Shown here: one piece after another, positions 1 to 8,605 of the stretch
Position numbering within the stretch: the stretch's first letter is position 1
Layout: each line of letters opens with the position of its first letter
Assembly: GCA_045600845.1 (NCBI GenBank)
Contig: JAZRYR010000011.1
Coordinates: 1-64,000 of the forward strand
Reading direction: 5' to 3'
DNA from: RGIG5612 sp045600845
GTDB taxonomy: Bacteria > Bacillota > Clostridia > Lachnospirales > Lachnospiraceae
Length of the DNA stretch: 64,000 nucleotides
Notes under the pieces: model-generated
Databases searched by the model: none
What the model was told of the DNA's origin: nothing
Seen by the model: the letters and a program-made list of their open reading frames with translations, nothing else
Translations under genes and position numbers: made by a program

Positions 1-300
1 GGACATGAAGTTGGCGGAACAAATCCTAGTTTATTGGAAGCATTAGGAAGTACGAAATTGAATTTGCTTCTAGACGTAGGATTTAATAGAGAGGTTGCTG
101 AAGATGCCGCACTATATTGGACAAAAGAAGAAGGTTGTTTGGCGAAATTGATTGATAAATCTGAAAATATGGATGATGAGAGTATTAATTTATTATCTGA
201 AAAAGCTCATGATAGAGTTATGATGGCATATTCGTGGGAATTAATTGCAACACAGTATAGAAACGTATTGAATATAAATGGATTAGATAATGAGGAATGA
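1..300 (+). CDS. DUF1972-type glycosyltransferase, C-terminal end (partial)
   Basis: The reading frame is open from base 1, so the gene begins upstream of the window and only about 99 C-terminal residues are visible. The first residues (HEVGGTNPSLLEAL) match the nucleotide-sugar binding end of DUF1972/GT-B rhamnosyltransferases, where HSVGGTNPSLLEAM-like text is typical, followed by the NREV motif of the same family. The rest is helical and unremarkable. It is the first visible gene of a tightly packed polysaccharide operon, and the next gene starts directly at its stop. Sugar specificity cannot be read from this fragment. Confidence 0.7.
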   Translation, partial: GHEVGGTNPSLLEALGSTKLNLLLDVGFNREVAEDAALYWTKEEGCLAKLIDKSENMDDESINLLSEKAHDRVMMAYSWELIATQYRNVLNINGLDNEE

Positions 301-301
301 T

Positions 302-1138
302 ATGAAAGAATTATCACAAAGAGAAATCCAGTTAGGTGAACTTCAAGTATTAAAGAAAATAGCAGAAATTTGTGTTGAGAATAATTGGCAGTTTTTTTTG
401 ACATATGGTTCTATGATTGGAGCGGTAAGACATTCAGGGATAATTCCTTGGGATGATGATATAGACATAATGATGCCAAGAAAAGATTATGAAAATATAA
501 AAAAATACTTTATGGAAAATGAAGAAAAATTGGCTCCATATAAATTGTTTGATCAATGTTGTGTGAGTAACTATCCGCATATGATAGCAAGAGTATCGGA
601 TCAAAGATACCACTTGGATTTTGAAAATGAAAAGGATTATGGAATAGGACTTTTTGTGGATATTTATCCGTTAGACGGAGTAGGAAATGATTTGAAAATA
701 GCAGTTAAACATATAAAGAAAACAAAACGACTTGCATCATTATGCTTTCTAACAAGCAGAAAAAAATTGGGCAAAGATAATACAAAATCTATTTGTAAAA
801 TGATTGTAAAGGTTCCTGCTTTTTACTGGGCAAATCTATTAGGAAATAAACATTACTCTAAATTGTTAGAAAAAGAATCAAAAAAATACGATTATGATGG
901 TAGTGATTATATAGCAAATGTTGTTTGGCCAGCTGGACAAAACGATGGAAGAAATCGTGATATCTTTCGTAAGGAGATATTTGAAAAGAAAAAATGGATT
1001 ACCTTCGAAGATACAACAATGCCGATTATTGAAGCATATGACGAGTTTTTATCCGCAATTTATGGAGATTATATGACTCCGCCAGACGAAAAAAATAGGA
1101 CGACAAATCATACATACAATGCGTATAGGGTCAAATAG
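302..1138 (+). CDS. LicD family phosphotransferase
   Basis: A LicD/fukutin-type nucleotidyltransferase-fold enzyme of 278 residues. LicD proteins move phosphocholine or another phospho-substituent from a CDP-linked donor to surface glycans at the inner face of the membrane. The signature is clear: YGSMIGAVRH (residues 35-44) followed by PWDDDIDI (about 49-56), whose acidic residues bind metal. I prefer the ATG at 302, which has GAGG six bases upstream, over an in-frame ATG at 290 lying inside the preceding gene. It sits between glycosyltransferases, so it most likely decorates the capsule repeat unit. Donor and acceptor are unknown, and no choline uptake or CTP-transferase genes are in view. 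Confidence 0.85.
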   Translation: MKELSQREIQLGELQVLKKIAEICVENNWQFFLTYGSMIGAVRHSGIIPWDDDIDIMMPRKDYENIKKYFMENEEKLAPYKLFDQCCVSNYPHMIARVSDQRYHLDFENEKDYGIGLFVDIYPLDGVGNDLKIAVKHIKKTKRLASLCFLTSRKKLGKDNTKSICKMIVKVPAFYWANLLGNKHYSKLLEKESKKYDYDGSDYIANVVWPAGQNDGRNRDIFRKEIFEKKKWITFEDTTMPIIEAYDEFLSAIYGDYMTPPDEKNRTTNHTYNAYRVK

Positions 1139-1140
1139 AA

Positions 1141-2085
1141 ATGAAGAATTTTAAGGTGATATTTAATAAAGTAAAAGGCTGGGATAGATTACGAGAATTT
1201 GCGAAAGCACATATTTTAGTTTATTCGCTTTTAATTACTTTATGCTGTGGATTTTCTAAAAAATCGTTAGAAATTGTCAGATTGGCTACAGATAACAAAT
1301 TATTGAAAAAATTAAGAAAGCAATATCAGAAATTCGTCAAAGAGTACTTGGCTTGCAATAAAATAAAAAAAGGCGAACAATCTAACATTGTATGGATATG
1401 CTGGATGCAAGGAATGGATAATGCTCCATTATTGGTTCAAAAATGTTATGAATCTGCAAAAAGATATTTATGTAACAAGCAAATAATAGTATTGACTAGT
1501 GATAACTACATGGACTATGTAGTTTTCCCACAGTATATTCAAAAAAAAATTGATAAGGGACAGATTCAAGTTGCTCATATGACAGATTTGCTTAGATTAG
1601 AGTTACTGACGAATTATGGAGGAACATGGGTGGATGCTACCGTTTTATTTACGGGGGTTCCTTCTGACTCTTTTTTTACTACAGATTTATTTGTTTTTCA
1701 AAATTTAAAACCAGGCTTAGATGGACATGCTTTGAGTATTTCTAATTGGTTTATATCCGCATGCAAAAACGAACCAATATTATTGCTGACAAAAGCACTT
1801 TTATATGAATATTGGAAAAAGAATGATATGCCGGTTAATTATTATATCTTTCATTTTTTCTTTCAAATAGCTGCTGAAAATTTCCCAAATGAATGGAAAT
1901 TAGTTTTACCATTTAACAATTCCACTTGTCATATTTTGTTGTTAAGACTATTTGAAGAGTATGATTCGCAATCTTATAAGTTTATTACAAGTCAAAGTTG
2001 TGTCCATAAATTAAGTTATAAATTTACCGAAGAAAACGAGAAAAAAGAAAAAACATATTATGAGGAACTATTTAGAAATCAATAA
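1141..2085 (+). CDS. Capsular polysaccharide synthesis glycosyltransferase (Caps_synth / GT32-like)
   Basis: A 314-residue member of the capsular polysaccharide synthesis family, related to GT32 enzymes with a DXD-type sugar-nucleotide fold. An N-terminal hydrophobic stretch (about 20-40) may anchor it to the membrane. The family core starts at NIVWICWMQG, and the donor-binding block LLRLELLTNYGGTWVDA lies at about residues 149-165, with the acidic residue that normally binds metal. It starts two bases after licD stops, so it is probably translationally coupled. The 3' end overlaps the next gene by 26 bases. The transferred sugar cannot be predicted. Confidence 0.75.
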   Translation: MKNFKVIFNKVKGWDRLREFAKAHILVYSLLITLCCGFSKKSLEIVRLATDNKLLKKLRKQYQKFVKEYLACNKIKKGEQSNIVWICWMQGMDNAPLLVQKCYESAKRYLCNKQIIVLTSDNYMDYVVFPQYIQKKIDKGQIQVAHMTDLLRLELLTNYGGTWVDATVLFTGVPSDSFFTTDLFVFQNLKPGLDGHALSISNWFISACKNEPILLLTKALLYEYWKKNDMPVNYYIFHFFFQIAAENFPNEWKLVLPFNNSTCHILLLRLFEEYDSQSYKFITSQSCVHKLSYKFTEENEKKEKTYYEELFRNQ

Positions 2086-3289
2086 TACAATAGAGACAGA
2101 TTTTTCTCATGTAAGAAGGAATTTAATAAATAGCGTTGCTGTTTCTTTTGTGTGTATGGTTATTGTACTGTTTCCAATAACAACGTTATTCCAATATTAT
2201 ATTAGTGTATTAAATAAAGCTGTATTTGCTATGCTTTTTGCAGGCATTATATTATCTTTATTAACTAGACCAAGAAAAAAGGTATTATTATATTTTATCG
2301 GAATTTGCTTATTATGGATGATAGCTATGCTGAGAACATCTGCTAATGCCTTATCAATCAATAGAAATATGGCATATTACTACTTGTTTTGTTGCTTGTT
2401 TTTTATATTTTTTATGGAAAATAAAGTTTCTATTTTTCAAAAAATGTATAAACAAAGAAAGTATGTTTTTTATCTTTGTGCTCTGTATACAGTTATAGTT
2501 AGCATATCTATTTTTTTACCTTCTTCATACAGGCAAGTTACAGCCGGTGGTTGGGGAGATACGGCATATTTTATGTCTATTTCGGAAAGCCCCAATAGGG
2601 TTGGACCAGCCTCTTTGTTTATTATTATTTTATTAATTTTTTTAATCCAAAATGGTTACTCAAAAATTATAGCAGTGATGTCTGTTCCACAATTGTACGT
2701 TTTTTTAATGGGAGGTAGTCGGACATATTTTGTTTTAGGAATTTGTGCTGTTGGATTGTTGGTTTACATACTTTTTGAATCAAAACATTTATTTTTTGTT
2801 TTTTTACTTCCGTTATCAGTGCTATTGTTGCTTATTTTAATAAATAGTTCGATGTTTGATAAATTTTCTGTAACTTTTGGTACAGGGTTATCTTCTTATG
2901 ATTTTTTAAGGAAAATAACAAATTCCAGGTCAGTATTTTGGGTAAGTCAGTTAATAGAGTTTTCAAAGAGTAATTTTGTAGGCTTTTTATTTGGAAATGG
3001 TATTAATTTTACTTCTTTGACAACGGGCATATGGGGACATAATGATTTTATAGAAATACTATGTAGTTATGGAATAATTGGGTTAATTAACTATATAGTT
3101 TTGGCCTTTTTATTATTTAAAACTTTTTTTGCAAATATAAAAAGTTTTCTAGTTAAGTTTTGTTGTGTTTTCATTTGGCTTTTTAATGCTTTTTTTAATT
3201 TTTATTATTGCTATTTTTGTGCGATGTTAAGTTTACCTATCCTATTATTGTCTTTTTCTATGAAAAGTCAGGTTAATCAGAACATATAA
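2060..3289 (+). CDS. Wzy-like polysaccharide polymerase
   Basis: A 409-residue, strongly hydrophobic and very AT-rich protein with roughly ten to twelve membrane segments, the profile of O-antigen/capsule polymerases (Wzy), which join lipid-linked repeat units on the outer face of the membrane. A long hydrophilic loop around residues 150-185 and the late GHNDFIEILCSYGIIG block, common near the second periplasmic loop in this superfamily, support the call. It is the only polymerase candidate beside a Wzx flippase (9630-11186) and a Wzz-like protein (12358-13797), completing a Wzx/Wzy set. The start overlaps the preceding gene by 26 bases and has no strong ribosome binding site, so an internal start is possible. 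Confidence 0.75.
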   Translation: MRNYLEINNTIETDFSHVRRNLINSVAVSFVCMVIVLFPITTLFQYYISVLNKAVFAMLFAGIILSLLTRPRKKVLLYFIGICLLWMIAMLRTSANALSINRNMAYYYLFCCLFFIFFMENKVSIFQKMYKQRKYVFYLCALYTVIVSISIFLPSSYRQVTAGGWGDTAYFMSISESPNRVGPASLFIIILLIFLIQNGYSKIIAVMSVPQLYVFLMGGSRTYFVLGICAVGLLVYILFESKHLFFVFLLPLSVLLLLILINSSMFDKFSVTFGTGLSSYDFLRKITNSRSVFWVSQLIEFSKSNFVGFLFGNGINFTSLTTGIWGHNDFIEILCSYGIIGLINYIVLAFLLFKTFFANIKSFLVKFCCVFIWLFNAFFNFYYCYFCAMLSLPILLLSFSMKSQVNQNI

Positions 3290-3301
3290 AAAGGAATTTA
3301 A

Positions 3302-4204
3302 ATGAAAATTGCGGTATTAATGTCAACTTATAATGGCGAGACATATTTGAGGGAACAAATCAAGTCTATTTTGAACCAAACGGGAGAATTTGATTTGGAA
3401 CTTTGGGTAAGAGATGACGGTTCTAGTGATCATACTATAGAAATCCTTTCTGAATATGAACAAATGGGATTGCTGCGTTGGTTTGATGGGGAGAATTTAG
3501 GACCAGGGAAAAGTTTCCTAAAATTGCTGAAGGATTGTCAAAACTTTGATTATTATGCTTTTGCAGATCAAGACGATTGGTGGAAACCAGATAAAATAAA
3601 TCGAGCAATAAAAAAACTGGTTTGTGTTGATGGTGTGGCTCTTTATTGTTCGAATGCCTTAGTAGTTGATAAAAATTTAAAGGATATGGGAAGGAAGGTA
3701 TATAGGTCCTTGCCATCTTTAGACTTTAAATCTTTAACGTGTGCAGGTGGATTAATGGGCTGTACTATGGTTTTCAATAATGAAATGGCAAAATTAATTC
3801 AGAAAAATAATCTTCCAGAATGCTTGATTATGCATGATTTTTATTTGGCAGAATTATGTCTTGCCTACAATGGATATTTAATTTTTGATAATGAGAGTAC
3901 TATGAAATATCGGCAACATGGGAATAATGTTGTGGGTGTGTCTAGTGGATTTTGGACCAAATTAAGAAACAGGATACATGAAATAACAACTCAAAATGAT
4001 ATTGGCATAGCAGAGCAAGCAAAGCAGATATTAGATTTATATCAAGATTTGCCAAATGACAATCAACAATGGCTTGAACATATCTCAAAATACAAGAGAA
4101 ATTTTTGGCATCGTTTGAGTTTGAGCATTGATCCAAATACAAAATATATAAATTTAAATATGGCAATAAAAAACAGATTGGCAATACTTTTTGGAAATCG
4201 ATGA
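3302..4204 (+). CDS. Family 2 glycosyltransferase (rhamnosyltransferase-like)
   Basis: A 300-residue GT-A fold family-2 glycosyltransferase. The N-terminus IAVLMSTYNGETYLREQI and the donor-site sequence RDDGSSD (about residues 37-43) are textbook, and ADQDDWWKPDK near 90-100 supplies the metal-binding acidic pair seen in RfbF/WaaB-type rhamnosyltransferases. AAGGA six bases before the ATG supports the start. It is a cytoplasmic, membrane-associated enzyme that would add one sugar to the undecaprenyl-linked repeat unit. Rhamnose transfer is a family-level guess only, and no dTDP-rhamnose genes lie in this window. Confidence 0.85.
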   Translation: MKIAVLMSTYNGETYLREQIKSILNQTGEFDLELWVRDDGSSDHTIEILSEYEQMGLLRWFDGENLGPGKSFLKLLKDCQNFDYYAFADQDDWWKPDKINRAIKKLVCVDGVALYCSNALVVDKNLKDMGRKVYRSLPSLDFKSLTCAGGLMGCTMVFNNEMAKLIQKNNLPECLIMHDFYLAELCLAYNGYLIFDNESTMKYRQHGNNVVGVSSGFWTKLRNRIHEITTQNDIGIAEQAKQILDLYQDLPNDNQQWLEHISKYKRNFWHRLSLSIDPNTKYINLNMAIKNRLAILFGNR

Positions 4205-4241
4205 GAATGATCAATGAATTTTTATATATCAAGGATGAAGA

Positions 4242-4871
4242 ATGATGTTGGAATTTGTGAAAAATAAACTTAAGGTAAAACTAATTAATAAAAGATGGCG
4301 AAAAAAAAATCCGCATAATACTACTCAAATTGCCTGTATTACCGATATAAATAACATTGATGTTGGAAATTGTTCATATGGCCAATTGATTGTAAAAAAC
4401 AGTGGCACATCAAGTAAAATCATAATTGGTAATTTTTGCTCAATAGGAGAAGATGTTGAGTTTCTTTTAGGAAGGGATCATTATACAAACCGATTATCAA
4501 CTTTTCCCTTTAAAGTAAAATGTATTGAACAAGAAAAAACGGAAGCTATTTCAAAGGGGAATATTATTGTTGAAGATGACGTATGGATTGGAAATCATGT
4601 AATTATTCTTTCAGGTGTGCGTATTGGAAAGGGGGCAATCGTGGCTGCTGGCGCAGTTGTCTCTAAAGATGTTCCTCCTTATTCTATTGTAGGAGGTGTC
4701 CCAGCTAAGGTAATAAGATTTCGCTTCCCAAATGAAATTATTATGGAATTATTGAAATTTGATTATTCAAAATGTGATAAAGAATGGGTAAGGAAGCATA
4801 TAAATGAACTCTATGAACCAATTGAATTTGCAGAACAAGTTACCTTATTAGGAGCTTCACTCTATGAATGA
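4242..4871 (+). CDS. Hexapeptide-repeat O/N-acetyltransferase (CatB/FdtC-like)
   Basis: A 209-residue left-handed beta-helix acetyltransferase. The hexapeptide run is clear from about residue 40 to 155 (NIIVEDDVWIGNHVIILSG, then VRIGKGAIVAAGAVVSKDV), and the VGGVPAKVIRFRF end is that of CatB/LbH-type enzymes, which use acetyl-CoA. The loop containing RDHYTNRLSTFPF resembles that of xenobiotic and sugar acetyltransferases. Two adjacent ATGs (4242 and 4245) both fit the AAGGA site at 4231. Since FdtA and aminotransferase genes follow, it may N-acetylate the 3-amino sugar they make, as FdtC/QdtC do; this is inferred from context. Confidence 0.8.
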   Translation: MMLEFVKNKLKVKLINKRWRKKNPHNTTQIACITDINNIDVGNCSYGQLIVKNSGTSSKIIIGNFCSIGEDVEFLLGRDHYTNRLSTFPFKVKCIEQEKTEAISKGNIIVEDDVWIGNHVIILSGVRIGKGAIVAAGAVVSKDVPPYSIVGGVPAKVIRFRFPNEIIMELLKFDYSKCDKEWVRKHINELYEPIEFAEQVTLLGASLYE

Positions 4872-5811
4872 TTATAAATATGAAATTACGGTTTTGGTAG
4901 CAACGTATAATTCTGATTATACGAAAATCATAAAGACATTAAACTCTATTATTATGCAGTCCGGAATTCAGCTACAAATCATTATCTCAGATGATGGGTC
5001 AGAAAATTTTGATTATCAATTGATAAAGGGTTGGCTACAAAATCAAGGATTTCGAGATTATAAAATATTACTAAATGAACAAAATACCGGAACAGTTAAT
5101 AATATCTATAGGGGATTAAATGCTTGTGATGGATATTTAGTGAAACTAATTAGTCCGGGTGATTGTTTGTCTTCTGAAAAATGTTTAAGAAAATGGTATG
5201 ATTTTTTTTTAAACAATCAAGCAGATTGGTCTTTTAGTCGGGTTGTTTATTACCATATTCATTTAGGGAAAATGGAATTGGTAAAAAATCTAATGCATCC
5301 AGTATTTTTGTGGCCATATCGTCAACAGAATGATTCATTATGCAGATGGTTCTATTTAATTGGGGAGGACAATTGCATCGGCGCAGCAACACTATGTAAA
5401 ACCGACTTATTAAAACAGTATTTGAAGCAGATACTGAATAAGGTGAAATATGCTGAGGATAATGTATACCGACTGATGATGTTGGATAAAAAAAGATGTG
5501 TTTATTATGAAGAAGATGCAATTTTATATGAAACTGGTTCAGGAATATCAACCTCAAAAAGCGAGATATGGAAAAAAAGAATAAGTGAGGATTGGAATGC
5601 AACCTCCCAGATTATCCAAGCTGGGTGTGACTTAGAAGACGATTTTGAGAAAGAAGTATATAAATATTTAGAGCAGAAGAACAATTCTAAACACAAAAAA
5701 ATAAATATAAAAAAAATACTTGGAAAAAAAGTATTTAAGTCATATACAACAACAAAGAAGAAAATGGAATTTATTAACATAATTGAAAAAGGTGAGATAA
5801 ATGGTTATTAA
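4864..5811 (+). CDS. Family 2 glycosyltransferase
   Basis: A 315-residue family-2 glycosyltransferase. It begins with the GT-A motif ITVLVATYNSDYTKI and has IIISDDGSENF at about residues 38-48. The later PGD replaces the more usual DxD at the metal site, so its donor site is somewhat divergent. The C-terminal 60 residues are very lysine-rich and probably lie at the membrane. It overlaps the acetyltransferase gene by eight bases and the ketoisomerase gene by eleven, showing tight operon packing. It presumably adds one sugar of the repeat unit. Confidence 0.8.
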   Translation: MNDYKYEITVLVATYNSDYTKIIKTLNSIIMQSGIQLQIIISDDGSENFDYQLIKGWLQNQGFRDYKILLNEQNTGTVNNIYRGLNACDGYLVKLISPGDCLSSEKCLRKWYDFFLNNQADWSFSRVVYYHIHLGKMELVKNLMHPVFLWPYRQQNDSLCRWFYLIGEDNCIGAATLCKTDLLKQYLKQILNKVKYAEDNVYRLMMLDKKRCVYYEEDAILYETGSGISTSKSEIWKKRISEDWNATSQIIQAGCDLEDDFEKEVYKYLEQKNNSKHKKINIKKILGKKVFKSYTTTKKKMEFINIIEKGEINGY

Positions 5812-6214
5812 AAAAATATTATTTACAACACATGGAGATGAAAGAGGACAATTAGTTGCAGTAGAAGAGCTGAAAGATATCCCGTTTAAAATTAAACGAG
5901 TATATTATATGTACGATACTTCTGAGGGTGTTACGAGAGGTTATCATGCACATAAATCTTTGGAGCAGATTTTGATTTGTATTCATGGAAGTTGTAAAAT
6001 TCGTTTGAATAATGGAGAAGAAACTAAAGTTGTTACTTTGGAAAAGCCATATGAAGGTTTATATGTTGCTAATGATATGTGGAGAGAAATGTTTGATTTT
6101 TCTACGGATGCTGTATTACTAGTCTTAGCTTCTGAATTGTATGACGAAGACGATTATATTCGAAATTATGATGAATTTATTGAATATATAAATGGAAAAA
6201 ATAAAGGTGTTTGA
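5801..6214 (+). CDS. FdtA/QdtA-type dTDP-4-keto-6-deoxyglucose 3,4-ketoisomerase
   Basis: A 137-residue single-domain cupin of the WxcM/FdtA family, which converts dTDP-4-keto-6-deoxy-D-glucose to the 3-keto isomer before transamination at C3. Family text is visible: DERGQLVAVEE near residue 14, RVYYMYDT, and the catalytic histidine motif RGYHAHK (about 46-52), then GSCKIRLNNG in the cupin barrel. Its length is normal for the family. It directly precedes a DegT aminotransferase, the usual pairing for Fuc3N or Qui3N synthesis. Fuc3N versus Qui3N cannot be decided. The upstream RmlA and RmlB steps are not encoded in this window. Confidence 0.85.
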   Translation: MVIKKILFTTHGDERGQLVAVEELKDIPFKIKRVYYMYDTSEGVTRGYHAHKSLEQILICIHGSCKIRLNNGEETKVVTLEKPYEGLYVANDMWREMFDFSTDAVLLVLASELYDEDDYIRNYDEFIEYINGKNKGV

Positions 6215-6224
6215 GGTAAATATT

Positions 6225-7319
6225 ATGAATGTACCTTTTGCAAGTTTTATCCCTATAGAAAGGGAGTTAGATAATGAATTAAGACAAGCATTTGAACAGG
6301 TGCTTAAAGCTAGTTGGTATATTGAGGGTAGCGAAGATACTAAATTTGAACGGGCATTTGCTGATTATTGCAATGTTCAATATTGTGTCGGGGTTGGTAA
6401 TGGCTTGGATGCATTGATGTTAGCCTTAAAAGCGCTGGAGATAGGAATAGGAGATGAAGTCATCGTTCCTTCAAACACTTTTATAGCCACAGTATTGGCT
6501 ATTACATATGTGGGAGCAACACCAGTTTTTGTTGAGCCTAATATAAGAACCTTTAATATTGATTCAACTAAAATTGAAGAAAAAATAACTAGAAAGACTA
6601 AAGCGATTATGCCTGTTCATTTATATGGACAAGCATGTGAAATGGATACAATCATTTTTCTTGCAAAGAAATATGGTCTTTTTATTATTGAAGACTGTGC
6701 ACAGGCACATGGCGCAACATACAAGGGGAAAAAAGTAGGAAGCTTTGGAGATGTTGGCTGTTTTAGCTTTTATCCAGGAAAGAATCTTGGAGCATTAGGT
6801 GATGCGGGAGCGGCAATTACTAATAATAAAGAGGTTGCGAGCAAAATCAGGGCCTTGGGGAATTATGGGTCCGACTATAAATATCATCATATATATAAAG
6901 GGAATAATAGCAGATTAGATGAATTTCAGGCTGCTTTTTTGTCAGCAAAACTTCTTCACTTAGATCGGATGAATAATGAGAGAAGGCGTATTGCAAATCG
7001 ATATTTAAATGAAATTCGGAATGAGAAAATCATACTTCCAACGGTAGAAACGGATATGGAACATGTATGGCATGTTTTTGCAGTTCGGTGTAAAGAAAAA
7101 GGAGAACTTAAAAAGTATTTGTCCACCAAAGAAATTGGATTTAATGAACACTACCCAATTCCAATTCATTTACAAGAATGTTATAAAGATTTGAATTGTC
7201 ATCTAGGTGATTTTCCAATTGCTGAAGAAATAAGCGCAACAGAGCTTAGTCTTCCGTTATATTACGGAATGTCAAACGAACAAATAGATTTTGTAATTAA
7301 TACATTAAACATGTTTTAA
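6225..7319 (+). CDS. DegT/DnrJ/EryC1/StrS sugar aminotransferase (FdtB/QdtB-like)
   Basis: A 364-residue PLP-dependent sugar aminotransferase that would put an amino group on C3 of the keto sugar made by the preceding isomerase. The PLP lysine lies in SFYPGKNLGALGD at about residue 186, and the cofactor aspartate in IIEDCAQAHGA. The N-terminal VPFASF and GNGLDALMLAL blocks are typical of the VioA/FdtB branch. I choose the ATG at 6225, with GAGG eight bases upstream, rather than 6192 inside the previous gene. Product is predicted to be dTDP-3-amino-3,6-dideoxyhexose, by pathway context. Confidence 0.88.
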   Translation: MNVPFASFIPIERELDNELRQAFEQVLKASWYIEGSEDTKFERAFADYCNVQYCVGVGNGLDALMLALKALEIGIGDEVIVPSNTFIATVLAITYVGATPVFVEPNIRTFNIDSTKIEEKITRKTKAIMPVHLYGQACEMDTIIFLAKKYGLFIIEDCAQAHGATYKGKKVGSFGDVGCFSFYPGKNLGALGDAGAAITNNKEVASKIRALGNYGSDYKYHHIYKGNNSRLDEFQAAFLSAKLLHLDRMNNERRRIANRYLNEIRNEKIILPTVETDMEHVWHVFAVRCKEKGELKKYLSTKEIGFNEHYPIPIHLQECYKDLNCHLGDFPIAEEISATELSLPLYYGMSNEQIDFVINTLNMF

Positions 7320-7332
7320 AAAGGAAAATCTT

Positions 7333-8601
7333 ATGAGTAAAAAAACAATAGGATTAATAACAGATTGGTTTCCAACAAAAGAAAATCCATATGCAGGCGT
7401 TTTTTTTAAAGATCAGGCATTGGTTACTAGCGACTATTTTGAGTTCGTTGTTATTCGCTATAAAGAGAAAAAAAAGAATCTGGCATTTGTTTATGCTTTG
7501 AAATTTTTCAGACGGAAGTGGTACTCTCTTCAAAAAATAAATGAAGAAAAAAATATAATAGAATATGAATTAATTGTAGAGTATCCGGCTTATCTTTGGA
7601 TTATGAATTTTATACATAACGCTTATACAAAGATGCGATATGGAGAGAGCATCCCAGGTGTCGGTGCCTATATTTCAAGTGCTTATAAAAAGAATAAAAA
7701 GAAAAAAATAGGTACAATATTTAATAGACACTTTAAGGATGAGATTGATGCTTTGTATTGTGTAGATGCTCAAAAAGAAAGCAGTACTCTTATGTTTGCC
7801 TCAGCAGTACTGGGATGTCCATATATTATTGGGGAACATGCACCGGTACCATGGCCCGGGAGCGTTATAAGTGATTTGGAACATATGGCAATGGAACATG
7901 CAGATGCTTTTATTGCTATTAGTCATGATAAAATAAGGCAGATGCTGCTACAAAATATAAGACTAAAAAAAATAATATATATTGGTAATTTAATTGACGA
8001 AGATCAATTCCATTTAAAAACATCTTGTAATGAAATTAAAACATTTTTAATTGTAGCAGCCCATTCTTTTTACAAAAATTATGGAATGTTTGTTGATGTT
8101 ATGAATAGGTTAACAGAAATAGCAAACACTCCTTTTAATGTAATGATTGTGGGATATGGATCAAATAAAGGCTATTCTTCCCAAATCCAAGAATTTGAAA
8201 ATCAAATTAAGAAAACTAAATTTGCTGATAAAGTTCAAATGATTCCAGAAGTTCGACATAATGAGATACAAAATATCTATTGGCAAGCAGATGCTTTTGT
8301 AATGACTTCTATTCAGGAGGGGCAGCCAGTTTCTGTGATGGAAGCGGCCTGTTGTGGATTACCGATTTTTTCTACGCGATGCGGAGGAGTGGAAGACTAT
8401 ATTGATGATAGAATAGGAAGATTGTTTAATATTAATGATGTTGATTCATTTGCAGAATCTTTAAATGATTATTTGCAGGGGAGCATTTCTTTTGATTCAA
8501 ATCTAATTCGACAGAGTGTTGTAGAAAAGTTTGGCAAGAAAGCGTTTAGAAATAATTTTGTAACTATATTTCTAAATGAAATAGAAAGTAATAATAGGTA
8601 G
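7333..8601 (+). CDS. Family 4 glycosyltransferase (GT-B)
   Basis: A 422-residue GT-B retaining glycosyltransferase of family 4. The N-terminal domain begins GLITDWFPTKENPYAGVFF, the acceptor-side pattern of this family. The C-terminal donor-binding domain has the EX7E-type motif in EGQPVSVMEAACCGLPIFS (about residues 337-355), followed by RCGGVEDYI. AAGGA precedes the ATG. No membrane span is seen. It transfers one activated sugar to the growing lipid-linked oligosaccharide; the sugar is unknown. Confidence 0.85.
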   Translation: MSKKTIGLITDWFPTKENPYAGVFFKDQALVTSDYFEFVVIRYKEKKKNLAFVYALKFFRRKWYSLQKINEEKNIIEYELIVEYPAYLWIMNFIHNAYTKMRYGESIPGVGAYISSAYKKNKKKKIGTIFNRHFKDEIDALYCVDAQKESSTLMFASAVLGCPYIIGEHAPVPWPGSVISDLEHMAMEHADAFIAISHDKIRQMLLQNIRLKKIIYIGNLIDEDQFHLKTSCNEIKTFLIVAAHSFYKNYGMFVDVMNRLTEIANTPFNVMIVGYGSNKGYSSQIQEFENQIKKTKFADKVQMIPEVRHNEIQNIYWQADAFVMTSIQEGQPVSVMEAACCGLPIFSTRCGGVEDYIDDRIGRLFNINDVDSFAESLNDYLQGSISFDSNLIRQSVVEKFGKKAFRNNFVTIFLNEIESNNR

Positions 8602-8605
8602 ATAA

